DNA of 64,000 nucleotides from Callipepla californica brunnescens (taxonomy: Eukaryota; Chordata; Aves; Galliformes; Odontophoridae): assembly GCA_023055505.1 (NCBI GenBank), contig JALIRH010000008.1, forward strand, positions 5,953,775-6,017,774, in the 5' to 3' direction. Positions 14,290-26,700 of this stretch are shown here, piece by piece. The notes under the pieces are model-generated. The model saw nothing but the letters and a program-made list of their open reading frames with translations, did not search any database and had not been told where the DNA came from. Position numbers and translations under genes: made by a program. How positions within the stretch are numbered: position 1 is the first letter of the stretch; every line of letters begins with the position of its first letter.

Positions 14290-14838
14290 CATGTCAGCCT
14301 GCCTGTCTGAGAAAAGCTCTGTTGTGTAACTGTGTGTGTAGCCTTCACATTTCTTTTTGAGTCTAACAAAGTTTTCTATAGTGGGTTTGAGCAATGTAAC
14401 TGACCCTGATCCATGTGGGTCTGGGTATGCTCAGCAATTACAGAGTTCAGAATATCCTTACACATGCTTATGAGAGAAAGGGCAGGTTTTTCTCAAAACA
14501 ATATAAATCAAAGTCTTAATTCATGTAAAAGTACTTTAAGGCATGTACAGATCACAGAAAAGACTCTACTTGGGGATGCTAACACTGTTTGTGGGGCATT
14601 CATGGAGCAATGGAAAATTAGATTTCTATTCAGGATGAACTCTGTTTTTGACAGTATCTATTTAAAAGTGTTACACTAACATAAAAATAAAAGACATTTC
14701 AGAGACAAGATAGAAGGCTAGGTTTTCTCCAGTATTATTTACTGTGCAGCAAGCATTCGTGATAGTCAGAGGCCAAACATTCACATTATCTCCTTACCTC
14801 TGCAGCTGCTCCAGGTCAAACCAGCACTAAAACACAAG

Positions 14839-14856
14839 TTTTTTTGTTTTTTTTTT
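14839..14856. repeat. T-rich homopolymer tract
   Basis: Two T runs are separated by a single G. Read on the minus strand this is an A-rich tail, but no retroposon body is recognisable next to it. Confidence 0.7.
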
Positions 14857-16395
14857 GTTAATTGTTAATAAGTAAATAAAATCCATTCACAACAGAAATT
14901 TTATTTTGTGGTTACCCTGTCAGTGGAAAAATGCATTTATTCATTATATACACATACTCTGTAAATGTATATGTATCCACAGACTCCCACACATAATTAA
15001 ACACTCATTAGCTAAAAACTCTACACTCCTGTACCTGGGAGTGAGAGCTGAGAAAGATACAGATTAAGTTTAAGCCTGTTTTGATATCATTATCACAGTT
15101 TTAAAAAGGTTCAAGGGCAAAATGGGGATCTTATTTTAATTACGAAAAGAAGGTAAGATTCAATTTAGTTAAAACTCAACAAAACTTGATTATATCATGA
15201 GAGAGAAAATGGTGTGGCTGCACTTTTTTCTTGTCAGTTGAAAGCTCAAGGAAATCTCTGAGATTTTCTTGTGTAATTTAAGTCATAAGTCAGACTTCAA
15301 AAAGAAATAATACAGCAATTACATTAAGAAGTATAACCAACTGGGAAAGAGGAAAATTCATCAGACTAACAGACAAAAGATTGAATGGAATTCAAGTTAA
15401 GAGGAAGGAAGAAGGGTCTGCACAAACAGAGCAGGATTCATTTCCAAGGAAGCCGAGAAGTGCAAAGCTTTCAGAATTAGAATTAAACCCTTCTACAATA
15501 GTGATACCACATCCTTTCTAGTAAAGAGATGATGTTCCTTCAGTTTCACTTAGCTTCCTTTTCTATTCTGTAATCACTCTCTCATGCAATTATATCTCTC
15601 ATCTTTCTCCTTGAGTTCAATAGTTGTTACATTACCAGCTGCACACACATTAATAGAGGCAAACTGGGTACTGTCTTGTTATCAGCTGGCCTGCATATAC
15701 AGTAACATGAAGACAAGTTAAAAAGAACTGAAATGCTGTCTCTGACCACTTTTACAAAGCTAAGGAATTACATGCAACTATAAAAGTAATATGGTAACGT
15801 AGAAAGAACAGTTCCCCTGTCCTTCCAATACAATATTTTGAAGTCTGCCCAGAGCTGCAGTTAATGCTTGCAATTTGTTAACTTTCACACATCGAGCCTC
15901 ACTCTTCAGTCCCCACTTCCCGCTCCTGTGTTTTGGTGCCTACACTATATGTACCTGCAGCATGACTCTGACCCCAGCATCAGAAGCAGAAAGCTGGCAG
16001 AGGAGTGCCTCAGACCTACGGAAGGGGCAAGAGAGAAGAAATTAGAAGTGTTAAAAAGCGTTGCTTGAAGATAGTTACAGTTTTGTCCTGCAGAACGCCA
16101 CTCAGCACTCAAGTTACTCTTAGTTATCCTACTGCTATTCCCCTCCATCAATTCACACTACAGAAGCTCCAAGCATTTAGTGCTAATATATATGGTACAG
16201 CAGTCAGGCATGTCCGACCCGAGGCCAGCACACAGCCTGCTCCCCACCTCATGCTATAGAGGCATTGTCTCTTCTGCAGTGGCCCAAACATGCACCCATT
16301 GCTCATCATCAACCAAACCATTAGTGCACTATTGACACTGTACTGACCGAAAGCAGGGCATGGGGAGGGCAGAGCTGTGCAGCGCTGACTCAAGT

Positions 16396-16640
16396 GATGG
16401 CAAATAATTGATGGCGAAGCATATGCAGCTGTGCTTACCATTCTGATACAGGAGTTTGAGAATAGGTTTCAAGGTTGCAAGAAAAATGATCAATTTATGT
16501 TTGCAACACCATTTTCAGCTGATATAAATACATTATCTGCAAACTTTCAAATGGAATGTACAGAGCTGCAATCAGATATTCAGCTCAAAAATTTGATCAT
16601 GCCTCTTAACCAGACTTTTGTAAGATCTCTTACAAAAGTT
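16396..16640 (+). pseudogene. Decayed hAT-type transposase C-terminal fragment
   Basis: A plus-strand frame beginning near 16399 and open to the stop at 16644-16646 translates to text with the pattern 'DGEAYAAVLTILIQEFENRF' followed by a segment with FATPFSADINTL, NFQMECTELQSD and LKN. This resembles the region before the dimerisation domain in hAT-derived proteins such as GTF2IRD2, EPM2AIP1, FAM200 and ZBED5-like genes (pattern EFE.RF, PF..D, LQ.EL..LQ.D..LK). After LKN the expected continuation (KFDHAS..PDF.K) is found only after a shift of frame, and it contains a stop, so the copy is broken. No zinc-finger or catalytic portion is seen upstream. It may be a transposon remnant or a fragment of a retrocopied domesticated gene. 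The match is from memory and needs an alignment. Confidence 0.6.
16614..16639. repeat. Perfect 11-bp inverted repeat with 4-nt loop
   Basis: ACTTTTGTAAG (16614-16624) and CTTACAAAAGT (16629-16639) are exact reverse complements separated by ATCT. The repeat lies at the end of the transposase-like fragment, just before the adjoining CR1 sequence. It may be a chance hairpin or a trace of the junction. Confidence 0.8.
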
Positions 16641-16644
16641 GCTT

Positions 16645-16850
16645 AATCCTTGTAGGCAACCTGTGCCATAGCTTCACTGTCTTCTAGGTTGCAAAAGAAA
16701 ATAACAATAATGAAAATACATGTATAGATAAAAACATTGAATCCATTTTGAACCTTTCTTCTTTAAATTTATGCTCACTGTTTCTCACCCTTTCACTCTG
16801 CACCACTGCTTTTAGCCTGACGCCTCATAGGGAATGACATACTCGTCTCC
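16645..16850 (-). mobile_element. CR1 LINE, internal fragment without 3' tail
   Basis: The plus strand reads like the reverse complement of the CR1 3'-proximal internal region: 'ccttgtaggcaacctgtgcc', then 'catagcttcactgtc'. Further on come 'tttaaatttatgctcac', 'ctcaccctttcactctgcac' and 'cctgacgcctca', which correspond to the usual '..cccttgtcctgtcactaca..cctgac..' text. The copy is highly diverged, so the element is old. Its 3' tail, which should lie at lower coordinates, is absent, and the hAT-like fragment occupies that side. Boundaries are approximate. Confidence 0.65.
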
Positions 16851-19800
16851 CTTGGAGTTTGTGAATAGTTAGTAAAATACAGGAAAGATTTCCAGGAAAG
16901 GTCTTCAACTGAGAAGAGGAACTACAGACAGAGCCTGCAGTATTTTTAAAAGAATTATCTCAAAGAGTCCAATGTAAATTACATTTGCCTCTCAGAAGGG
17001 CAATTTCTCATTACTTTAAGCTAGGTATAAACATTTTAGAAGAGTGGAAAATATTAAGTAGCTAAAAACAAGCAGTCTAATGAGGTTTCCATTTCAAAGA
17101 CAAAACAAAATAAAACATGTTGATTATGGAAATTTCAGGATCACAATTAGGCAGTGTAGGTGGCTGATTGTGACACAAACCACAATTCTCCAATCACTGC
17201 CAAAGGCAAAAATGTCAGAGCTGAACCAAATTGCCTATATTAGGATGTTTAACTTGACATGTTTATTCTAGCTGAAAGCTAAACAAACCTTTCCAGCTTT
17301 CTAGAGTTTTCTCCATCTGTTTTCCTTTTTCTTTTTTAAATAGCAAACTATCTTTCTAGTAATTCTACAAGTATGAACAAATAATAAAAGTAAAAAATAG
17401 AAATATCCATATATATAAACATATATAGATATACACACAAACATGCAGTCAAATGTCCATAAAATGCAATGATTAAGTATATGTTTGTGTTCATACACAT
17501 TGACACATACATAAAAAAATATCAGATTTCTCACTTTCTGAAATTGTGGGCAAGTGGCTTCATATTTATCCTCAAATGCCTTATATGGGTCACTTTTAAT
17601 AGTTTAAGGCAAATGCATTTTGGATAGGTAGAGATGAGCCTGAATTCTTCATATGGCCTAGCAAAAGTCAAGCCACTGTAATAAGTATTTGTAAACTTGG
17701 TTTTCACAGCTATAGTGCAAAGAGGCTGAAAACCACCTTGGTTTTCAGGCTGGACCTGATCCCCCTGTTGTCCTGCACATGCTAAGTACTCTACTACTTC
17801 CTCTACAGCTGAGATACGCTTTAAATACAGGCAGGTTACCACTGCTGATAAAGGCATTTACCATAGAGTGAAGAAACCCAGATCAGTTGAAGGCCCAGAG
17901 AAGTCACATGTGGTTGCTTTGCTTTAAGCAAACAAAAAAACAAACCCACAACCATACGTCTCCTTGCACCACTAAGATTTACGATCTGGGGAAACTACAT
18001 CAGAAACCAAATTCCACTTCACTTTCTTGATCTTCCTGAGAGATTTATACTGAAAGGGACGAGCTATTCCCTGTGTCTTTGGCTCAAATATACTTTACTT
18101 TGACCCCAAGTTTAACAAGTAAAGTACCACAGTAATTAGCTTCTATACTAAACTGATTCATTTACATTTAAGAAAGCCAATAAATTCTCTTACTAAACTC
18201 CTTTTTCTAGTAATAGTGAAAATAACAGCCACTAAGTGTCCACTGCTCAATATCCTAGAGCTGGAAGAGTAAAACTGAGTGCTTCAAGCTAGACTATAAG
18301 TTATGTGGGTTCTATTTTGAGCCTGACATTGTTCATCCTGTTGTTTCAATTTAATTATATTTAGCCTTCAATCTATGCCCAGCAGCCACAATATTTCACA
18401 TTTTGTTAGTCTGTCTGGTTTATGCTGCCTAGTGACTTATAAAAATAACTACAGTTCAAAACACCACTTCAGAAAATTAACCCTAAAGCAGCATTTACAA
18501 CACTTCTGTGAAAAGGAAAAACATCATAAGCTCTTTGTCAACAACAGAGGTTGCTGAAAGCATGGGGAAAAAAAAATTGAGGAAAAAAACATGTATAGAT
18601 TTAACTTCTGAGCTGTTTAGTTGTCTAGAATACAATTTTTACTGCAGATATTGCACTTTATTATAACTAAAGATTTATGTGTTTAAACATTTCTATTAAA
18701 AAACGGTATTTCCTCTGCCAAACATTAGGTCAAGGACAGTAGTTTGTACCTATTTTCAGCAAACTTGATCTTCAGTAGTGACTTAGTTGTAAACATAATT
18801 CTAAGGTATTTTTATGAAAGTGTTTTAAATACACATCAATTATCCTCACTGAAGAACAATCTTTTTGCTGATTGGACTTTTAGAAATCAAATTTTAGTAA
18901 TTAAAAATGTGAAGTACATTTTATTTTAACTATTTTATTTGTTATTTATTCATTACTTTTTATTTATTTGCACCAATTTTCCTTGGATCACAGAATAATG
19001 CATGAAGTTTATGTATTTTGTGCAGGTAGCTTACCTTTGAATTACATATCTCTCACTCATGAAAAGCAGTCACTTCAGACGTATACTTCCATAAAACCTA
19101 CAGTTTTTTCAAATGGTTTCTAACGTAGCTCATTCTCCATGTTAAAAACCCTTCCAGTGAATACACATATTTCTCTAATCAATATTGCCTGGAAATTTTA
19201 ATACTAATAATCTATGTACAAGAAGTTGCCCCAGGACTGTGCATCACATATTTAGAAGGTTCCAGTACGTACAAGCTTTTCCCATATTCCATTTTGAACA
19301 TAAATAGGAAAACACAGACCAACCTTGGCAGTTACTCCAACTTTATACTTCGTGAGACTTTGGAGGCCTCACCTTCAGTGATGTTTTAGTCTCATTAGCA
19401 CTGCATCTCTTCAGGCAGGAGCTATAACATCTGTTGGGAAGAAATGATACTTCAGCATTCCTTACTGAAAGACAGCAGACAGTATTTAACTAGCAAATGG
19501 AATCCTGCATTTTAGGGTAGACTATAAATATACATTCCTTCTTGAATGTGATTAACCCAAATATAAAATAAAAGGTTCTGCTTCTCAGGAAGCAGAAATT
19601 ATTGCTGCTATGTTTTTTTTGTTGGTGATAAAGTCTTGTTTGTTTTTTAGAACAGACAGAAGTCTCCAATTTTCTCCTAAACCAACCAAAAAAATGTAAG
19701 ATAATGCCACTATAAAATATACACAACTCAACAGTACACTAGTGGAAGTGGTGGTTCAGTTTTGTTTTTCCCATCAAACATGAAAACTGTGTTCATTCAC

Positions 19801-22800
19801 TCCTAGAGAGGCTGCTTACCAGGACTAGGATTGCAGCACATTAAATCTCACTATGAGATCTACTGCAACATAAGACGTCCTGTCTTATGGTGTTTGTGTG
19901 TGTGTAAAATAAATCATTTGTGATTTTTTTGAAAGTTGTTTTTAATATCCAGCAAGATGGCTCCTAAGAATCATCTTTCACACAAAAGTTAGCCGAGCTC
20001 AAAGTACTTAAAGAAATCCCTTTGCATTAATAGTTATCTTTCAAATTCAACTGGTAGGAAATAGCATCTGATTCTGTTATGGACATGAAAAAATAGAGTT
20101 CAACAAAAGTAGATAATGAGTGCAGCTGAGATCTAACCTGCTAAATCTCCCTCAAACCCAGATTTACCATTGCATCCTACTGCTGAGCTAGGTTCTGCCT
20201 CTTGCCCTTGGGGTGTTGAATGACACCCTCAGGGTCCTTCAGGAAAAGAATAAAAGCTTTTCGTCTCAGCTAACCATTAAAGAGCAAGTCTGCTGCACTC
20301 CAGGAACACCTATTAAAGCCTAACAGAGTCTCATAAAAACAGTTACTTAAATATTAAAGCCATTTCATTAGAAGTGGCTGGAACATAAGAAAGCAGATAT
20401 TTCAATTGATTCAAGCCCCTATAGGTTTTAAAAGAAAATCTGTGTCTTGAAATTTCTAGCCATATGCATAGAAGCAGTGCACTAGCCAGTCATTTTATCA
20501 TTAACTTCAAAGAAAATCCATCTTTAAACCACTTATTTCCTAAATCCTGTAATTTAAAATAGCATCTAAGCCCTCTACATCAAGACTACTGTAAGCAGCC
20601 ATTTAAAGGGCAGATAGCCCGAAACAGACCACAGTCAGTCAAACTCATTAATAGCAATGGTAGGGTCAAAGTTTATGAATTCCCTTAGTGTGTAAAAAAC
20701 ATCAGAAACCCCATTTGTGTTTAGACAGATGTGAAGGCACTACAGATTATAGACTTATGAGGCTTAGCAGAAACAAAGGGTGCAAAGGGAAACAAAAGGA
20801 AATGAATACAAATAAAAGTCCTCAAACTCCTCATCAGTGAATTCAAGAAAAAAAAATAAAACTAGTACTAAAATAAACTTGTCCTAATTCCAGAGTTACA
20901 CCAAATCATTAAAATGTTTAGTTTCCTTGAAGTGTAATTCTAACCTTAATCATTAAAATCAAAGTTCATTTGGCTTTTTTTCCTACTCTCTGGTTGCGCA
21001 CCTTCCACCCTAAAAACTAGCAAAATACATTGTTTGGATTCAGAGAAATTCTGTGATGGAAGTAGGTAAGAGAGGACAGGACGTGGTGCTTCCTGCACGA
21101 AGCATCTGGGCAGCCCCAGGTAGGAGCCTGGCGTATGCAACTTGGGTGTGGACTGCCTGTGAGCATCCTCACTGGCTGCTCTCATTTGAAAAACGTTTAT
21201 GTTTTGACCAAATGGGAAAAAATGCGTATATAATTTAAAAAATTCTATGTAAGGAAGAATTGAAACTTTCATTTATCCTTCTACCGCGAAGCAAAAGAAG
21301 CAAGATGAAACTCTTGAAAGCCCAAGAGTGTGACAGCAATGCCCATCTGTCAAAGGCACAGCACTCATCTTAAACCACCCAGTTCCCTTTTGCAGGCAAA
21401 TCATAATTAGATGTCCACATACAGAGCAGAACAAAATGAGCTATGACTCAGCACTGAGAAATGGCAGCTTTGCCCACTCAGCATCCTGAGCCGCAGCTTG
21501 CTGTGGCTCAACTAAGGAATCATAAATTAGAGCCATCCATCTCTTTTACTCTCTTATACTGAAGTAAGATCAAATACATTATGCAGTTCATCTTACATTT
21601 TTCCTCTTAATGACTCTTATAGAGACTACTGAAATAATACTGTAAATTGATATCTTAAAGAGTTTTGCTATTGAACAAAGATGGTAGATTACCTTTGCCA
21701 AAAAGCCCAAAGGTCACCTTGGTAACACAATGGGATTCCACTCACAGTTTAGGTTCTCATCATCAGTTTATTTCTCTGCTTAAACACTGTTCCTTGATAG
21801 AGATTCTTTTTTTAAGAACTGATGGTAAAATGTATAAGAATCCAAAACTCTGAATGAACGTACACTACAAACTGCTCTAGCCCCTGTAATTTCTTAAGAG
21901 ATACCACATAGAAGAAATTATAACTAATGTAAAGCGCTATTGCTCAGCTTTGCCATCTCTGTAGTAGTCCCTCACGTTTAAAGAATATAAAACAAAGTAA
22001 TATATATCCTTGAAGAGTAAAAAAGGAAAACAATCATTAAAGTTTGCCCACTGCTTCTTGATGTTATATACGTTAATTTTGGGAATAAAATTCCCAAGCT
22101 CATTGTCTTGAAAGATTTCTATTACTGGAAAAAGAAAAAAGTATGAACAGATCAGTATGAAATTTTTCTAAGAATGCTTCGTATTCATCACAGCACTTGA
22201 CCACAATGCCTATTTGCCCGCTCACTTTGCCCAGCTTTGGTCGGACAGAAGACATAAGTGTTTCTTCCTTGAGTTAGATCCTAGAGACTGTGACCCTAGC
22301 ATTTTGCAGAAAAGGTGATAATTCCTTTGCTTGTGGGGAACAGTCTGTAAAACTAGAAATTCAAAGCAGCCATTTGTTTCTTCTATTTCTGAGCAGGTAT
22401 CAAAAAGCAGGTACCAAACTCTTCTTGCACAGACAGAAAGTTTAGCCCAGCACATAAGTCCACTCCTTCCCTACCTGATTAGAAAGTGCATTAGCACAGT
22501 GGGTCTCAGTACAGGCATGCCTTTCCACAAGGGCACGCTTCAGAAATGAAACATTTAGATGAGAATCCCAGGTTTTAAATTTGGCTCTCTAGCTCTTATG
22601 AATGATGTAAGTAATGCTTTAAAATAGTTCCAATGGCTTACTAAATATAGGGAACTCAAAAGGACTAACAGCTTCTAACCTTGTGATTTTTAAGTGAGTC
22701 TCATGTTCTTTGGGTACCCAATGATTTCAGTATTGATAGTGTCAAGTTTAACAGGTTCCAGTGTGCAGGTCATCTTCCTCTGCATACCCTGTCTTAAAAT

Positions 22801-23687
22801 GCTTCAAGGCAAATACTCCTTTCTTATTCATTTTTATTTTCTAGCAGTAGGATATACATAGTATGAAGAGTTACTTCAGTATTACTTCAAATTTAGAACT
22901 TAAAACTTATTTTCAGTCCTCGCAGGAGAGCTGGAAAGAAAAATAAATGTAAATAAGTTGTCCACTTAAAATATGCATTTCATAGCTCAGCCTGCTGGTT
23001 CCTTTCTCCTGAGTCAGCAGGGAACTGAAGGAGACAAGACAGCTTGCCCCTAATAGCTTGAAGAGGCTAACTGGCCTAATTTGATATCTTAGCAGTTCAT
23101 AAGAATTGAGCGCAGAAAGTAAGTGGCTGGCAGAATATCAACATTTTCTAATTTAAATGCTAACATTTCCAGGCTTTTTAACCCTCATTTTAGCAAGCTG
23201 ATGGATTTCCTTGCTCCCTTTCACTCTGTCAGTGGATCTTTCTAGAACAATCCCATTTGACATTGGGACTGAGGTGTTTGTGTTTCAGGCAGCTAGAGTG
23301 CGTTGCCTAAGGAATAGAAAGACAAATGCACAACAACTTAAGACAGACCTTGAGAAAAACAAACAAAACCAAGAAAAAAGCATAGAGCATATCAGTATAT
23401 AGAGCATATAGAGTGTAAATAGTGCTTTGCTGTCAAGAGGAATGCAATATCCTGAAAGCAGCCTGCTTTATTTATATTTCTACAGAGAAAAAAGCATTTA
23501 GGAACTATTTAACATCTTATCATGTTGTTCTGATCAGGAACAAAGTTGCACACAAACAGAGCTATTATCATCACAATCGTAGAAGAGATTTAGGTGCTAT
23601 AAACAAATTGATAAATTTACTAATCATAAGGCAGCATTACACAGTGACTGCATAAAATATGTTCATTCAAATATTTTTTTAAATTGC
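16851..23687. other. Unique non-coding sequence
   Basis: I see no gene. It contains an AT-rich dinucleotide-like stretch near 17400-17440, an 8-bp-arm hairpin at 19869-19889 (CATAAGAC / GTCTTATG), and a short TG run near 19893-19905. A 108-codon minus-strand frame at 17531-17857 and another at 20946-21272 have ordinary-looking but unrecognised translations, and lengths compatible with chance. Confidence 0.55.
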
Positions 23688-23754
23688 AAAAAAAAAAAAA
23701 AAAAAGCAACAAAAAAAAAACCACTAAAAACCACAAAACAAAAAACAAAAACCA
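23688..23754. repeat. Poly(A)/A-rich low-complexity tract
   Basis: A run of 18 A residues (23688-23705) is followed by A-rich text interrupted by C and G (aaaccac, caaaac). It could be the decayed tail of a plus-strand retroposed sequence, but the DNA just upstream shows no recognisable gene or SINE body, so I annotate it only as low complexity. Confidence 0.85.
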
Positions 23755-26700
23755 AAGTAGCATTTTCAAATTGAAATAAAAAAAAAATCCTGTTGGAATG
23801 CTGCTAATGATCCAGAAACAGAGAGTATCAGAAAGCTTTTAACTACCCAGATTAGACTACATTTCATACACTTTTCATTCCTCCAACCATTATTTTGCCA
23901 TTTCTTTCCTAATGGCCTTTCCTTAAACCCACCTTAAGTGACTGGAACTTCCAATGAGCAAAGAAACAGAAATGGAGACTGAAGGATTGGACCACAGCCA
24001 GAAAAAGCAAAGCTGCTGCCACCATATGTTAAATACATAGGTACATGTCACTTCACATTTGAATTCTAACTTCCTCAGTGTCTGCAATTTCATTTTAAAA
24101 AGTGTGGGCTGATATGAGTAGACATTTTAATACCAATTTCAGTACTTTTATAGTATTACCTGAACAATAACTTTACAGAAAACAAGCAACCGCACTCACA
24201 AGAGATGTCCATAAATTTATTAATGTATAAATAAAAAATAAAAACCAATAAAGGCTCATCTATATGAGCTCAAAAATAAAAACAACACTGTGATGTAGGA
24301 TGAAACATGAGGGGAGAAAATTGAGGAAAACAAACAAGGGGAAAGAAAAATAGCATTTAAAAGCCACTGCAGAGATCAGCAAAACATAGCAGAGTATTCA
24401 GAAAGGGGCAGAGTAGTACCAACGGCCAGAACTTCAGGCAGTACTCTAGACACCTTTGATGCAAGTTTACATATAGAACTTCCAAGTTAGTGATGAAGTA
24501 GTGAGTTATCAATAGGAAACAGAGGTACAGGAATGAGCTGCAATGAAAACTGATTGAAAAGATATTTGACTACACTGTTTGAACATGTAATCAAAGTAGT
24601 TTCCATCAGGGCAGCCTAGAAGGAAAGGCTGCTTTGGGGGAAACAAACATATGCTTGCTAGCTACTACACTCAACTCCAAATAATGCCACTATGTAATCC
24701 TTTCACTGAAAGCAAATGAGAAGTTCGGCAGGCATTTGGTTACTTAAGACAATTCTGATAACAGTAACATTGAACAAGGACTGCACTCTTCCCAGTTACT
24801 GAAAAGCTCAACGAAAAAGAGATACTGAGGATTTAATGAGGGCATAAATTATTGTTTATCTCCTACTCTGCTGCTACAAATTCTCAAATCATTAATAAAT
24901 AGGAAAAGCAAATTACAAGAAGTTCACCCAAAGGTCAGCTTCTGCACCCTGTCAAACACGCAGAGCCACTAAGAAAGTCTTCAGTGGGACCAAATTGTGT
25001 GAAAAGAAGCAGGCTTAGAGCAGCCAGAAGGGCTGGTGAAAGCGCATCCACCTTAGGGGTAAAAACAAACAAATAAAAATAAAAGAGGAAAAAAGCATGT
25101 ACAGAAAGTTAAGAAACTTTCAGGAACATTAACGTATTTCAGCATTCTAGGAAAGAAATGTGACAGTGCTTGATTTTAATTAATACAGTATTAAATCTGT
25201 ATTACATTATTATACTGAAGTTATCCAAGGATATTTTGATCAAGGTATTCTCCCCCCATCACTGGTCTTTCAATCACGAAGATCATAAAAATGAATCAAG
25301 GGGTAATTTAACCAAAAATGAGCAAAACAATGAAGGCTTAAACCTTTTGCAAAACAGCACAGAACACTGCAACAGGAGTAAAACTCTTAAAGAGAAAAGA
25401 TACACTGCTACTGTTACTGTTTGCTTGGTTTGTAATTTTTTTTATACGAAATGAGTAAGTTATAATAAGTCAGCAGTACATTTCCAAGTACTTAGGATAA
25501 AATCTGTCACCCAAACTCACACAGCTCCTTTTGTTCCGTGAATGTGTTCCAAAACTTACTGTCATACTACATTCAAGAGATGTTCATCAGATAAGCCTTA
25601 CCTGTAGCTACACGTATCTTATTGCTATTTATCAAATATACACAAGATTTTTCAGCTAAGCAATTTTTAACTGCCTAATGTAATTATTTCAAAGTAAAGG
25701 TACCCAAGGTTTTGATTCCAATGCACTGATATCTGAAGTAGAGGCACAGTGAACATACAGCAAGTAGTTCAGTTACCATTTAAGCATTAATATTATCCAT
25801 GTTCACTATGCTGTAATGGCACAAGATTATAAAACAACAGGAAGAAAACCAGAACATTTGCAGTGCGAATCGTCTCTAACATTTGACAGCAACTAGTGGT
25901 CGTTTTCAGCTAAATTGTTATCAGGAAGAAATTGCATAAAACATGGTTTGCTTGCTCTTACAGCCCTCACTTTTGTCATTTTGTTACCTAGAAGAACACA
26001 CTTGATAGGTATGGATAGGAACAATTATCTGCCACTAAAAATAATTCTGCTTCATGTGCTCCTATGAAAAAAAATCATGGTGACTTTCCATGCAGGTTAT
26101 AAATGAAAAGAAGAACATCGATTTTAGTCCATGAATTTTCTGGTAGCTGAAAGCACAAAGGTTTGTCTGCAAGGAAAAAATAAGACAAAATAAACATTTA
26201 ATGCATGAAATACTCAACCACAAGTTCTATTACTGGCAACCAGCAGTCATACAAAGTAACTCCATGTAGCTCTGGAGCATCTTACATCGAAATGGTAGTA
26301 CTGATATCCAGAAGTCACAGAAAATTCAGTGTCTGGGCCAGGAATCTTTTGTTCCATATGAAATCTATCTAGCTGGAAGTTCTAGCTGAAGAGCCAATGT
26401 TAAGCTCAAATCCTAAATCCAACACAACTGGGTTGCCTACAAGTTCTTGAGACAGTACATGGAATTGATGGATGTTCTTTGCCAGCTGGTTGCTGAAGAG
26501 TGGAGGAAGAGGAGGGACAGATGAGTGGTCTCAGCAGAACGCTGATCAAAACATGCTGTTGGGATATGAGGGTTTGCAGGTTACTCCTGTGGAGTGCAGT
26601 GAAAGCACTTCCCTTCCAATGCATTTTCAGTATGTAAATACAGCCAGTTCATGTCCTCAGGTGCCAGGAATGAATAGATAAAGCTACTTTTGCTTCATGA

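Larger units (their letters stand above)
9406..16379. other. Unique AT-rich non-coding sequence
   Basis: I see no gene. The stretch holds a T-rich tract near 14839-14856, a 14-bp imperfect tandem pair at 14262-14289, and a purine-rich minus-strand context typical of introns. A minus-strand splice-donor-like match near 14798 would close an exon of only about 29 nt, which I do not accept. The open frames here (for example 9753-9965 and 10278-10883 minus) are hydrophobic low-complexity translations of A-rich plus-strand DNA. Confidence 0.55.

Noticed and set aside
14798..14826. Possible 29-nt minus-strand exon between a tttag and GTAAGGAG
   Set aside because: Too short and isolated. The adjacent A/T homopolymers make acceptor-like words common.
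23688..23754. Poly(A) tail of a processed pseudogene
   Set aside because: The upstream sequence shows no gene-like body or target-site duplication that I can identify, so it is annotated as low complexity only.
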